Origin: JAAELZ01 sp965237485
GTDB taxonomy: Bacteria; Pseudomonadota; Gammaproteobacteria; Arenicellales; Poriferihabitantaceae
Reading direction: 5' to 3'
Length of the DNA: 64,000 nucleotides
Assembly (NCBI GenBank): GCA_965237485.1
Contig: CBDEFQ010000004.1
Span: forward strand, 310,001 to 374,000
Each line of letters starts with the position of its first letter. Within the stretch, counting starts at the first letter, position 1. A program made the translations under genes and the position numbers. A model generated the notes under the pieces. The model made no database searches and was not told the DNA's origin. It worked only from the letters and a program-made list of their open reading frames with translations. Shown here piece after piece: positions 9,840 to 18,082 of the stretch.

Positions 9840-10073
9840 CGTCGTTGCTTGGGTGCTTACAGTCGTTATGACATCAATGCAAATCTTATCGTCAAGTGGA
9901 AGAAACAATTGCTCGATAGCTCAGCTGAAGTCTTTGCATCAGGCACAGGCTTATCTCCAAACCGAGAATCAGAGATTAAATCATTACAGGCAAAGATCGG
10001 TGAAATCACCATGGAAAACGATTTTTTATCAAAAGCGCTCGGTCGTTAAACAGACCTGAGCGCAAAACTATGA

Positions 10074-11467
10074 GAGTTATGCCCGAATCTGGTGTATGAG
10101 GCATTTTCTTCAAGCGGCCTCGGTTTGATCTGAGTAGTCATTAGTTTGCTCTATTCCATCTTTAAATGGAATCCCTTGAATCACTTTTGCTAGATAGGCG
10201 AACCCGCGTATTCGGTTCCACTTTTTCTCTGCGCACTGACCCAGCTTGAACATCATACTTAACATGCCATCACGGCTAAGACATCCCTTGCATCGTTTGG
10301 TACGGTGTCGGATAGTCGCGAATGTTGATTCAATTGGATTCGTAGTACGTATGCTCATCCAGTGCTTGGCAGGGAACGAGTAGAACGTCATTAACTCTTC
10401 GCGATCTTTTTCCAAGCACTGCGTGGCTTTTGGATACTTGTCTTGACAGGTTTTAATGAATAATTGATAGGCGCTTTGCGCCGCTTCTTTGGTTTCTTCC
10501 TGCCAAATGTTATGCAGAGCTGCTTTTGCTTTGGGCTGCACCGATTTAGGCAGCTTGTTCAGCACGTTGGCCGTTTTATGCACCCGGCACCGTTGATGTT
10601 TAGTGCCAGGATAGACTTCTTCCAGGGCATTCCAAAAGCCTAAAGCACCATCACCGATGCCCCGCTCTGGTTGATTCAGGCCTCGCTCCTTGAGTGCCAA
10701 CAACACCTCTCGCCAACTCTGCGTAGACTCTCGCTCACCGTCTTCAATCGCCAGTAATTTCTTGTGACCGCGCTCATTCACTCCGATGACAACTAAGGCA
10801 CAGAGCCGGCCCTCATCGCCGCGCAGGCCGCTGTGTATCCCGTCCGCCCATAGATAAACCCATCGATCTCGATCTAAACCTTCTCTATTCCAATCCTTGT
10901 ACTCCTGAGACCACGTTGCTTTGAGCTTACTCACTGTGCTTGATGATAACCCAGTCGCTGATTGACCCACTAGCACGCTCAGTGCATCCCCCATTTCTCC
11001 AGTGCTGACACCCTTGAGATACAGCCAAGGCAAGGCCGCTTCTAGTGTTCTCGTTTTACGCACATACGGCGGCACTAAAGCAGACCGAAAGGTGATCGGT
11101 ACTCCAGTGCGGGAGCGCACCTTGGGGATACGTACTTTGACTGGGCCGATCCCGGTTTGCAGTTCACGTTCTGGCAAATAGCCGTTACGAACGACACCAG
11201 CGTGTCCTGAATCTGAGACTTTGTCACAATTGCGATACAGCAGTTCAGATAACTCACTCTCGACCGCGGTTTGAATGAGTTGCCTAGTGCCATTGCGAAT
11301 CAATTCTTGCAGCGGATCGATGCTTTGCTCTGGCTTTTCAAAGGAAATAATTTTATTCTGTTTCATAGTGGCGTATGTCTGTGGAAGTTTAAGTTGTTGT
11401 AAACTCAACTCATCCCGATACGCCGCTTTTAGTCAACTACTCCATACACCACTTTCAGGCATAACTC
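10074..11467 (-). mobile_element. IS256-family element inserted between orfA and orfB of IS3
   Basis: 1394 bp with inverted ends GAGTTATGCCCGAATCTGG and GAGTTATGCCTGAAAGTGG, followed in both by TGTATG. The 9-bp target duplication AAACTATGA (10065-10073 and 11468-11476) includes the orfB start codon, so orfB itself remains readable. It carries one intact transposase gene on the minus strand. Confidence 0.93.
10110..11366 (-). CDS. IS256-family (mutator-type) transposase
   Basis: About 418 residues with the mutator transposase signature: the first catalytic Asp in VYLWADGIHSGLRG, a second in GIGDGALGFWNALEEVYPG followed by the HQRCRVHKTANVLNKLP signature, and the C-terminal Glu region TTNPIESTFATIRHRTKRCKG. 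The frame is open to a TTG at 11408, but ATG 11366 (MKQNKIISFEKPEQ) is the more natural start. No frameshift is seen, so this element may be active. Confidence 0.92.
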   Translation of the reverse strand: MKQNKIISFEKPEQSIDPLQELIRNGTRQLIQTAVESELSELLYRNCDKVSDSGHAGVVRNGYLPERELQTGIGPVKVRIPKVRSRTGVPITFRSALVPPYVRKTRTLEAALPWLYLKGVSTGEMGDALSVLVGQSATGLSSSTVSKLKATWSQEYKDWNREGLDRDRWVYLWADGIHSGLRGDEGRLCALVVIGVNERGHKKLLAIEDGERESTQSWREVLLALKERGLNQPERGIGDGALGFWNALEEVYPGTKHQRCRVHKTANVLNKLPKSVQPKAKAALHNIWQEETKEAAQSAYQLFIKTCQDKYPKATQCLEKDREELMTFYSFPAKHWMSIRTTNPIESTFATIRHRTKRCKGCLSRDGMLSMMFKLGQCAEKKWNRIRGFAYLAKVIQGIPFKDGIEQTNDYSDQTEAA

Positions 11468-11472
11468 AAACT

Positions 11473-12297
11473 ATGATTAATAAAAGCAATAAACTATCGT
11501 TAGTTCGTCAGTGTAAATTGTTGAAGATTCATCGTTCCCATGTTTATTACAAAACCTCACCTGCTAATGAGGATGACTTGGAACTGATGCATCTGATTGA
11601 TCGCATTCACCTCAATCGGCCCTTTCTTGGCAGTAGACGCATTCGTGATGTGTTGCAAGATGTAGGCCACCGGGTTGACCGTAAACATGTGCGACGCTTA
11701 ATGCGTAAGATGGGCATTAAAGCCATCTATCCTAGGCCTAACACCAGCAAGAAGAAGGCGGGGCACAAGATTTATCCTTATCTGCTAGGTGGGTTGGCCA
11801 TCAATCAACCCAATCAAGCTTGGTGTACCGATATAACTTATATCCCGATGCCTAAGGGCTGTGCTTATCTTACCGTTGTGATGGATTGGTATTCTCGTAA
11901 AGTACTGTCATGGCGGCTTAGCAACAGCATGGATAGCGCATTCTGCGTAGATGCTTTGGAAGAGGCACTGCATTACTACGGCAAGCCTGATATCTTTAAC
12001 AGCGATCAAGGTGCGCAATTTACCAGTGAGGCGTTTACCGGTGTACTCAAAGACAATGGTATTCGCATCAGCATGGATGGCAAAGGTGCTTGGCGTGACA
12101 ATGTATTTGTTGAGCGCTTATGGCGCAGCGTGAAATATGAGGAAGTCTATTTGCAAGCCTACCAATCGATGAAAGAGGCAAAAGACGGCATTGGCTCCTG
12201 GATAAACTATTACAACCAAGAGCGTAAACATCAAACATTGGGCATGGTCCCTGACATGATGTATGATCCATGTCGCGGCCTGAAATTGGCTGCTTAA
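11473..12297 (+). CDS. IS3-family transposase OrfB
   Basis: Integrase-core transposase of 274 residues starting MINKSNKLSLVRQCKLLKI. The N-terminal HTH_21-type region is followed by the rve core with the D-D-E residues in WCTDITYIP, NSDQGAQFTS and the final Glu in DNVFVERLWRSVKYEEVY. It differs from the copy at 56702-57526 by one visible residue (KGCAYL versus KGFAYL). The ORF is intact, but the upstream orfA is broken. The longer frame from 11275 reads antisense through the IS256 gene and is not real. Confidence 0.92.
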   Translation: MINKSNKLSLVRQCKLLKIHRSHVYYKTSPANEDDLELMHLIDRIHLNRPFLGSRRIRDVLQDVGHRVDRKHVRRLMRKMGIKAIYPRPNTSKKKAGHKIYPYLLGGLAINQPNQAWCTDITYIPMPKGCAYLTVVMDWYSRKVLSWRLSNSMDSAFCVDALEEALHYYGKPDIFNSDQGAQFTSEAFTGVLKDNGIRISMDGKGAWRDNVFVERLWRSVKYEEVYLQAYQSMKEAKDGIGSWINYYNQERKHQTLGMVPDMMYDPCRGLKLAA

Positions 12298-12377
12298 TCA
12301 GCTGAAAATAACTCCTAAGCCATCTGTCCTAAAAAGCGGGTCCACTTCTCAATGCGCTCTCACTTGCTGCTACCGCC

Positions 12378-13750
12378 AGTCTATTCCAATACAGGAATGA
12401 TACCGAGAAGTTGATTGTCATTTCTGTTCAAAGATGTTTTTAAAGAGTTTGGTTTTTTCCTCATTGAGTTGTTTTGCTATCTCATTATCAGTCATCTGAT
12501 AAACGATATCGTCAAGCATTGTAAACGAGATGTGAGTTTTAAGATATGACTGTGCATTGGTCAACGATTTGAGTTGTTCATAAGGCGTCATCATGTTTCG
12601 ATATGGATAGGTTTTGACTTGTTTTCCTTTGTTGTTAGTGCTGATCTGTGGGAAGAAACAAGGTCGGTGATAATTCAAATAAGGGTTAAGAAAGTCGGTG
12701 GCAAATTGATTAATCTCAGGCGCATATTTTTGCGGGATATGCATGAAGCCAGGATGCTTGCGCACGATGGCCCCATTGTTGCACTCAACTAAGGCATGGT
12801 CGTTACGGTGTCTAGCCCTGGATTGGGTCAACTCGATTAATAGCTTATTCAACAATCGCACCACCGATTGGTTAATGTATTCACTGCCATTATCGGCATG
12901 AAAGCCTTTAATCACAAAGGGGAATTGCTCTAGCATTTGAGTGAGAATAGGCATCAAGAATGGCTCTGATATTTTCTGTGTAGAAGACACGACTTCAAAC
13001 GGGGTGATCTCATCAACGGCGTTGATATGATAGACCCCTTTAACCTTGTCCTTATCGCCCTGATGCACTGTATCTACACGGCTATAGCCAGGTTGACCTT
13101 CTGGCTGTGGCTTACGTCTTTGGCCGATAGAAGAAGGCTTGGAATGTGTCTTTTCAAAGTGACGGCGATTGTTCTGGTAGGGTTTAGATCGGCGTAGATT
13201 GTATAGATGAGAAACCGGGATAGGTGCCAGGTTGGCATACTCAGTTTGCTCATAGACAATAAGGCGCGCTCACAGAGTTTCCTAGTGGCATGGCCTGATA
13301 ACGTACCGTGGAGTTCATCCATCTCTGCTAGAAGCTTAATGTCTTGATTGCTATAGCGTCTAGCAAAGCCCCTTGTGGCACGATGTCGCCACTGGATTCT
13401 ACCGTGCTTGAGATAGCTGGCAGCCAGGCGTTTCACTTGCACATAAGAGTAACCGCTGATGCGTGTGATATAACGCAGCACAAGACCCTTATCGGCTCGA
13501 CCCGGTTTGCTGTATTTGAAACGCATTAAGGTGCGTTTGATGAAATCATAGCGATTGCGTTTACCGTCGATTGCCAGATCGATTTCATCAGTGCCTTGTA
13601 GCAACAAGCGTGCCTTATCAAGGGTATCTATATGGTGGTCATTCATAATGGTATTCATTCACCATCATGAACAGAAATTAGATTAGTTCGGTATCATTTC
13701 CGATTAGAATCAGTCCCTTCGCTCAGTATCATTTCATGTTGGACAAGACT
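12378..13750 (-). mobile_element. Integrase-type IS (element B), copy 1
   Basis: 1373 bp with imperfect inverted ends AGTCTTGTCCAAC and AGTCTATTCCAAT that continue to ATGATACTGAG and ATGATACCGAG. It is flanked by an exact 5-bp duplication CCGCC (12373-12377 and 13751-13755). It sits inside the remnant of tolC: joining the flanks restores a TolC-like reading frame. A second copy of equal length is at 34212-35584. I do not assign an IS family with confidence; the rve-type transposase and 5-bp duplication would suit the IS481/ISNCY range. Confidence 0.88.
12418..13658 (-). pseudogene. Element B transposase (integrase core), frameshifted
   Basis: The N-terminal part (MNTIMNDHHIDTLDKARLLL to about 13270) has the DNA-binding region. 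The C-terminal part has the integrase core with HADNGSEYIN and HALVECNNGAIVRK. The frame changes just after KLCERAL: the A frame runs on as nonsense to 13074, while the -1 frame reads VYEQTEYANLAPIPVSHLYN and continues into GYSRVDTVHQGDKDKVKGVY. One missing T in a CCTTATT run explains it. The same shift is in copy 2, so either the ancestor was already broken or frameshifting is used. Confidence 0.82.
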
Positions 13751-13755
13751 CCGCC

Positions 13756-15039
13756 TGGCCTAACGCGTCCACTCGTCTATATAATGGTTTCTACTGAACG
13801 TTGCGCTGTACGAATTGAGCTCTGTGTTTGGCGGCGTGTTTGTTCAAGAGTTAATTCTGCGGCGTTGAGTTGGTACCCCGCCTTTTCTTGCTGTACTTTA
13901 ACCGTCCCAGCTTGGTAGAGGGGATAACGGGCATTTAAACCCACACGCCAACTATTGCTACTGCTGCCAAAGCCACTCGCACTTGAACTTGCATCATTGA
14001 TGCCCCAAGAGCCTGAGGCATCTAAGCCTGGTGAGCGAAGCTTCTGCGTTTTTTCCAAGTTTATTTGCGCCATAGCCAATTGCATTCGGCTCTGCTGGAG
14101 AGTTTTGTTATTTACTAGCGCTTGCAACAACCATTGCTCTGAATTATCCACTTCATACTGTAATTCAGCGTCGGACAATATCGCGAAATCTTCAGCGTTA
14201 AATTGGCCTGCTACACCAATCAACTCCTCTAAGGATTCAATCGCATCTACCACCGCATTTTCAGCAGAAATAACCGTAGCTTTGCTTTGCGCGTAACGTG
14301 CTACAGCGTCGTATTGATCAGTCTTGGTGCCTAGACCCACCTCTAAGCGTTGCGTAGATAAATCTAGTTGTTTAGCGATCGCTTCTTTTTCGCGTTGCGC
14401 TAGCACTAGATTATCAATGGCGGAAAGAACAGCTAAATATCTGGCAATCGACCTCTGAATTAAGGCTTGCTGCGCAATATCGTAAGTTAATACTGCGTTT
14501 CCCTCCATTACGCGCGCGAGCTCGATGTCTAGGCTTGCCGATGGATCAATCAGTTTTTTGCTGGCGTCTAAGCCTAATTGAGTTTGATTGCTGGAGTATC
14601 CATTACTAGACGACCCTTCCTGACTTACATCGGTGTAGTTCAAAGACAAAGCACCAGCGAGTGCCAATGAAGGTGCAAATGCTGCCTTGGCTAAGGGTAA
14701 GTTAAGTTTTTCTGCGGCCAAGGTTTGCTCGGCTGAAGAAAATGTAGCGTCCTTAATCCTAGATAAATCAGTTAAAACACGAAAGTCCATGCAAGCTCTT
14801 GATGCACCTAGCAAAATCAAAAAAAACCTTATCACCAATAAGGTGACCGCGACTTTTTTGATTTCACTATGCACTTCAATTGCTTACATGTCTTTTCCGC
14901 GTTTAACTGATTTATCTAGGTTAATTAAAGCTTGCTCGTATACGGTGATTAGGTCTATAGCGTACAGACCCGAAGCAACAGTGCTTAACAATAAAAAAGC
15001 ACTGGTCTTAACCGTTATATTGTTGCCTAAATTAGACAT
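13756..15039 (-). pseudogene. tolC: TolC-family outer membrane efflux protein, broken
   Basis: The true start is ATG 15039 with AAAGG before it, giving a signal peptide and mature start AIDLITVYEQALI. A 163-bp MITE (14758-14920) then interrupts; removing it and one TTAAT copy joins VYEQALIKDATFSSAEQTL in frame. The body (to 13777) is a normal TolC outer-membrane channel with two repeat halves. Near 13785 one extra base creates a stop after SVETII; the other frame reads LYRRVDALGQAVAASESAL across the element B site into 12350-12377 and ends at the IS3 boundary. The last roughly 80-100 residues are absent from the window. Confidence 0.85.
14758..14920. mobile_element. 163-bp palindromic MITE inside tolC
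   Basis: Both ends read CCTAGATAAATCAGTTAAA inward and the two halves can be aligned over almost their whole length around a centre at ACCTTAT-TGGTG-ATAAGGT, so the element would fold into one long imperfect hairpin. It is flanked by a 5-bp duplication TTAAT (14753-14757 and 14921-14925). Excision restores the tolC reading frame exactly. It has no coding capacity. No parent element with these ends was seen in the window. Confidence 0.88.
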
Positions 15040-15103
15040 ATCGATTAGCTACCTTTAACAACCCATTATTATAAGGGCGCGTAATTATAAGGGCGCGTAC
15101 TGA

Positions 15104-15760
15104 CTAAAAAATGAATTCGCGTTCCATGCTGTGCTTACCTAAACGTGGCGTTACGGTATCGAGTATAGATTCGGCTAGTATTTCGCCACCAGCTCGACAG
15201 TAACAAACCAATTCCATCACCTCACCACTGCCAATAACCGCTACGCAACGACCGTCTTGTGCTAACTGCTGACAAAGTGCCTTGGGCATAGACCTTAGAG
15301 AGCTACGGACAAAAATGCAATCAACTTCTCCTGCCCCGGCCCACCCTGCGTCAGCCTCGCCAAGTTGAAATTGCACATTACCAATACCGGCCATAGCGAT
15401 ATTACGCTGGGCAGTTTCTAATTTAGTCTGGTTCGGTTCCACGCAAACAACGCTGTACACATATTGGGAGAGCAATGCAGCAACATAACCCGTGCCAACT
15501 CCAACCAGCAACACACGATCGCTTTTTTGTGCGCTTAGGCTTTGTAGCATACGCGCTACTATTTTTGGCTCCAACATTGCACCATCATTTAGCGGAATAG
15601 CGGTATCAACAAAAGCTAATTTCACGTGTTCAGTGGGTACAAAGTCTTCACGCCTAACCGCCCTCATCGCATCAAGTACACTTCTATCATGCACATTCCA
15701 AGGTTTAACTTGTTGCTCCACCATATTAAATCTGGCTTGCTCTATTTTGTTTCGCATCAT
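15104..15760 (-). CDS. Protein-L-isoaspartate O-methyltransferase family protein
   Basis: SAM-dependent methyltransferase of the PIMT family, 218 residues. The typical start is EQARFNMVEQQVKPW. The loop that usually contributes the active-site residues is PLNDGAMLEPKIVARML, and the SAM-binding segment is VLLVGVGTGYVAALLS. The short C-terminal region and position immediately upstream of tolC on the same strand match the PIMT-like gene that accompanies tolC in many gammaproteobacteria. Repair activity on isoaspartyl residues is a family inference. A 15-bp direct repeat (TTATAAGGGCGCGTA) lies just after the stop, at about 15069-15100. Confidence 0.88.
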   Translation of the reverse strand: MMRNKIEQARFNMVEQQVKPWNVHDRSVLDAMRAVRREDFVPTEHVKLAFVDTAIPLNDGAMLEPKIVARMLQSLSAQKSDRVLLVGVGTGYVAALLSQYVYSVVCVEPNQTKLETAQRNIAMAGIGNVQFQLGEADAGWAGAGEVDCIFVRSSLRSMPKALCQQLAQDGRCVAVIGSGEVMELVCYCRAGGEILAESILDTVTPRLGKHSMEREFIF

Positions 15761-15781
15761 GTTTTAGCTATCTTGCTATAT

Positions 15782-16603
15782 TTAGTCGAGATATTTAAGC
15801 GCTTGCATTTCACGCCTGCAAGCACCCACAATTTTATCTTGGAGCTTTTTATCCAGTTTAGTTTTCCAGCGCTGAGCTTCACCTTTATGGAAGAAAGTCT
15901 GCCCCACCCCTTCGCGGAAACCTTCTTTCTTTTCTTGCTGTTGGAAATTTTCGAACCGGCAAGACTCTATCGCACTATGCACTAAAGATGCGTCATAATC
16001 TAGCTGTAAGAATTTGACTATCTCACCCAAAATATCGAATGGTCGAGCAAGTAAATCTTCGTAGCGCATGCTATAGACAGGGTACGGTAATTCTCGCAAC
16101 CAAGAAGCCACGCTTATTTGCCAAGACAGCTGCGCCACAAACAGGCCTTTGTCGGGATAACGAGTGAACGCCTCGCCGTCCAATAGCTTTTCAACCGCCT
16201 GGGCATGGCTAGAAAGCCCATAATGATTGTAAAAAGACAAAGCAATGTCTCTGGGGTCTCTAGCAATATATATTGCTGCCCGCGTAATATCATGCGGAAT
16301 TTGTGATACACCTGAGATATCCACATTGCAATCATGGGTTTTCAACATCAAATTGCCTTCTGCATCTTCCAACATGCGTAGCATCGCTGCGGGTTTTATC
16401 AAAGCTTGGTCTGATGCAGACCATTCACTTATTGGGGCTTTTGTAATGCCATTATAATAAACTGAGTCCTTGTCACCCGTTTGCATAATCTCATTAATAC
16501 CTGCGGTGCCACCATTGATATAAGCTGTTATCAACGCACGCACCCAAGTATTCCCACTTCGAGGGAAACTGGCTATCCAAGTTAATTTATGGTCTTTATT
16601 CAT
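15782..16603 (-). CDS. Sulfotransferase domain protein
   Basis: A 273-residue PAPS-dependent sulfotransferase. The 5'-phosphosulfate loop ASFPRSGNTWVRALI is at the N-terminus. The 3'-phosphate binding segment IYIARDPRDIALSFYNHYG lies near residue 115, and GFREGVGQTFFHKGEAQRWK near the C-terminus matches the family's last PAPS-binding region. The acceptor cannot be read from sequence; related bacterial enzymes act on lipids, sugars or secondary metabolites. It stands alone between the PIMT-like gene and the divergent porin gene. Confidence 0.88.
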   Translation of the reverse strand: MNKDHKLTWIASFPRSGNTWVRALITAYINGGTAGINEIMQTGDKDSVYYNGITKAPISEWSASDQALIKPAAMLRMLEDAEGNLMLKTHDCNVDISGVSQIPHDITRAAIYIARDPRDIALSFYNHYGLSSHAQAVEKLLDGEAFTRYPDKGLFVAQLSWQISVASWLRELPYPVYSMRYEDLLARPFDILGEIVKFLQLDYDASLVHSAIESCRFENFQQQEKKEGFREGVGQTFFHKGEAQRWKTKLDKKLQDKIVGACRREMQALKYLD

Positions 16604-16794
16604 CGAAGCTATTGCCGGTCGGTGCGGTCATTGATATGAGCGCGGTAGTTTACTAAAACTAAGAAACTAAATGTAAACCATACAAGCGTTTAACTGCGCT
16701 GCAACACCTTGAAAAGCAATACATTCGAGCGTTTAAGCTATGACAAATACAATTTGTTGTATTATTGCAACATATTGAAGAAAATAAGGCCTCT

Positions 16795-16800
16795 TATACT
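16795..16800 (+). promoter_or_regulatory. Candidate -10 element for the porin gene
   Basis: The 302-bp divergent intergenic region 16604-16905 holds a TATACT at 16795-16800, about 105 bases before the porin ATG, but no -35 at ideal spacing. A TTGTTG/GCAACA imperfect inverted repeat lies just upstream (about 16754-16772) and could be an operator. The region is AT-rich and otherwise featureless. Confidence 0.3.
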
Positions 16801-16905
16801 GTCTTTATGTTGCATTTAAATCACAATCGAATAGAGTACGGGTCGTCTCTGGGAAACCAGTGACAAATAAACTAAATTTAAATTTATTATTAAGAGAGTT
16901 CAATT

Positions 16906-17841
16906 ATGAAAATTTTAACTAAAAGTGCAATCGCTTTAGCAGTAGCCGCAGCTACTTCAATGCCTGTATACGCACAGATGGCTGATGGTGCTGCACCACA
17001 AGTAACTGGTGTATCTGGTCGTTTCCGTGTTGCAATCATCTGTGACGACGCTAGCGATACATGTGATCAAAAAGATTACGGTGGCCGTTTCCGTATGGTG
17101 GCTGAAGAAGAACTAGGCAATGGCAACACAGTATTTGGACGCTACGAATTTGAAGTAGACGCTTCTCAAGGTTCAATCAAAGTAGGCGACACTCAGCGTG
17201 TGGCTTATGTAGGCATTAAAGGCGGTTTCGGTTCTTTGTCACTTGGTAGCCGTTGGTCACCATTTTACAATGTAATTGCTAGCCCATCTGACTACACAAA
17301 GGCGTTCGGTGGCACTTGGCGTAATGGCGCTGGTTACTTAAGAGGTCCGTTCCGTTTAAATAACGGTGTTTTCTACAGCGTTGGTGGATTCCAAGGCATG
17401 GTTCAAATCAACGATGCTAATGATGCTGCTGCTGGTGTTGTTGACGATGATGATATCGATCGCGTTGAACTTGCTTTGACATTGGGTCTAGGTGGTTGGA
17501 ACGTAAGTTTAGCTGGTAGTGATGTTAAAAAAGCCGCTGATGAAGTAATTGGTCTTAATGTAAACGGCCACGCTGGCCCAGTTCGTTTGTCACTAAGTGC
17601 CTTAGACAACGGTACTGATACTGGCTTCTTGGGTCAGGCTCAAGCTCCAGTAGGCGGCGGCACGCTATCTCTTAGCCTTGGCGAAGATGACTCAGCTGCT
17701 GATAATTCTATGGTAGCACTTGAGTATGAGCGCGGTTTAGGCCCTAACTCTGCTTGGTTTATCGGTGCTGAGAACAGCGATAACAATGCTGGTACAGATA
17801 AAACTTCATACGGTATCGGTCTACACTACAACTTCAACTAA
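16906..17841 (+). CDS. Gram-negative outer membrane porin
   Basis: 311 residues with a classic signal peptide (MKILTKSAIALAVAAATSMP, cleavage after VYA). The mature part is a beta-barrel with alternating hydrophobic residues, rich in Gly and Asp. Recognisable general-porin segments include GRFRMVAEEELGNGNTVFGRYEFEVD and GFGSLSLGSRWSPFYNV, and it ends in LHYNFN with terminal aromatic-Asn as usual for outer membrane insertion. A Cys pair sits in an early loop (ICDDASDTCD). The ribosome-binding site is AAGAGAG. A terminator follows, so it is monocistronic. Confidence 0.9.
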   Translation: MKILTKSAIALAVAAATSMPVYAQMADGAAPQVTGVSGRFRVAIICDDASDTCDQKDYGGRFRMVAEEELGNGNTVFGRYEFEVDASQGSIKVGDTQRVAYVGIKGGFGSLSLGSRWSPFYNVIASPSDYTKAFGGTWRNGAGYLRGPFRLNNGVFYSVGGFQGMVQINDANDAAAGVVDDDDIDRVELALTLGLGGWNVSLAGSDVKKAADEVIGLNVNGHAGPVRLSLSALDNGTDTGFLGQAQAPVGGGTLSLSLGEDDSAADNSMVALEYERGLGPNSAWFIGAENSDNNAGTDKTSYGIGLHYNFN

Positions 17842-17879
17842 GATTGAGTTAGTGTAAAAACACATTTAAAGTGTTAAAA

Positions 17880-17908
17880 AGAGTGCCTTTATAGGTGCTC
17901 TTTTTTTT
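17880..17908 (+). terminator. Intrinsic terminator of the porin gene
   Basis: AGAGTGCCT and AGGTGCTCT pair (two G-U wobbles) around a short loop and are followed by eight or more T. It lies 39 bases after the porin stop. Confidence 0.85.
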
Positions 17909-18042
17909 GTTCAGATATCGCGTTCAAGCAGGATTTACAAATGATCAACATCCAAATTCGTCGCCTTAATTCGTTATTAGCACAGTTATTTTTCAAACAG
18001 CTAAATTTACCTTTGGGCATACCCACAATCCGTGGGAATTGG

Positions 18043-18048
18043 TATAAT
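18043..18048 (+). promoter_or_regulatory. Extended -10 promoter element of bamC
   Basis: TGGTATAAT is an extended -10 (TGnTATAAT). It lies within the longest possible bamC frame, which supports ATG 18083 rather than GTG 18032 as the start. A CCCAC/GTGGG inverted repeat (18022-18035) directly precedes it and could be an operator. Confidence 0.5.
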
Positions 18049-18082
18049 GAGGCTTATTCCTCAACCACCGCTTATTAGCTTG

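Larger units (their letters stand above)
7510..9860 (+). mobile_element. IS66-family element inserted in IS3 orfA
   Basis: 2351 bp with ends GTAAGTGCC and GGTGCTTAC, which are imperfect inverted repeats. It is flanked by an exact 8-bp target duplication AGTCGTTA (7502-7509 and 9861-9868). An 8-bp duplication and GTAAG ends are typical of IS66. It carries an accessory ORF joining the TnpA- and TnpB-type parts and a frameshifted tnpC, so it is probably no longer autonomous. Confidence 0.92.
7409..10049 (+). pseudogene. IS3 transposase OrfA, split by IS66 insertion
   Basis: The first part (7409-7509) encodes MSKKRRNHAPPFKAKVAL through the helix-turn-helix start and stops where the IS66 enters. 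The second part (9869-10049) resumes at the next codons and ends NDFLSKALGR. The uninterrupted 93-residue version is at 57547-57828. The interruption removes OrfA and the OrfAB fusion from this copy. Confidence 0.88.
7321..12349 (+). mobile_element. IS3-family element, copy 1, split by IS66 and IS256 insertions
   Basis: Ends TGAAGTGGACCCC (left) and GGGTCCACTTCT (right) match those of the intact copy at 56650-57916. orfA is cut by an IS66-family element and the orfA-orfB junction by an IS256-family element. Subtracting those and their duplications restores an element of about 1.27 kb. The flanking triplets are CTA and CAA, so there is no target duplication. With the truncated tolC next to it, this suggests recombination or deletion at the element rather than a simple insertion. 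Confidence 0.88.

Noticed and set aside
11275..11472. N-terminal extension of IS3 OrfB
   Set aside because: It reads antisense through the IS256 transposase; the true OrfB starts at 11473 as in the intact copy.
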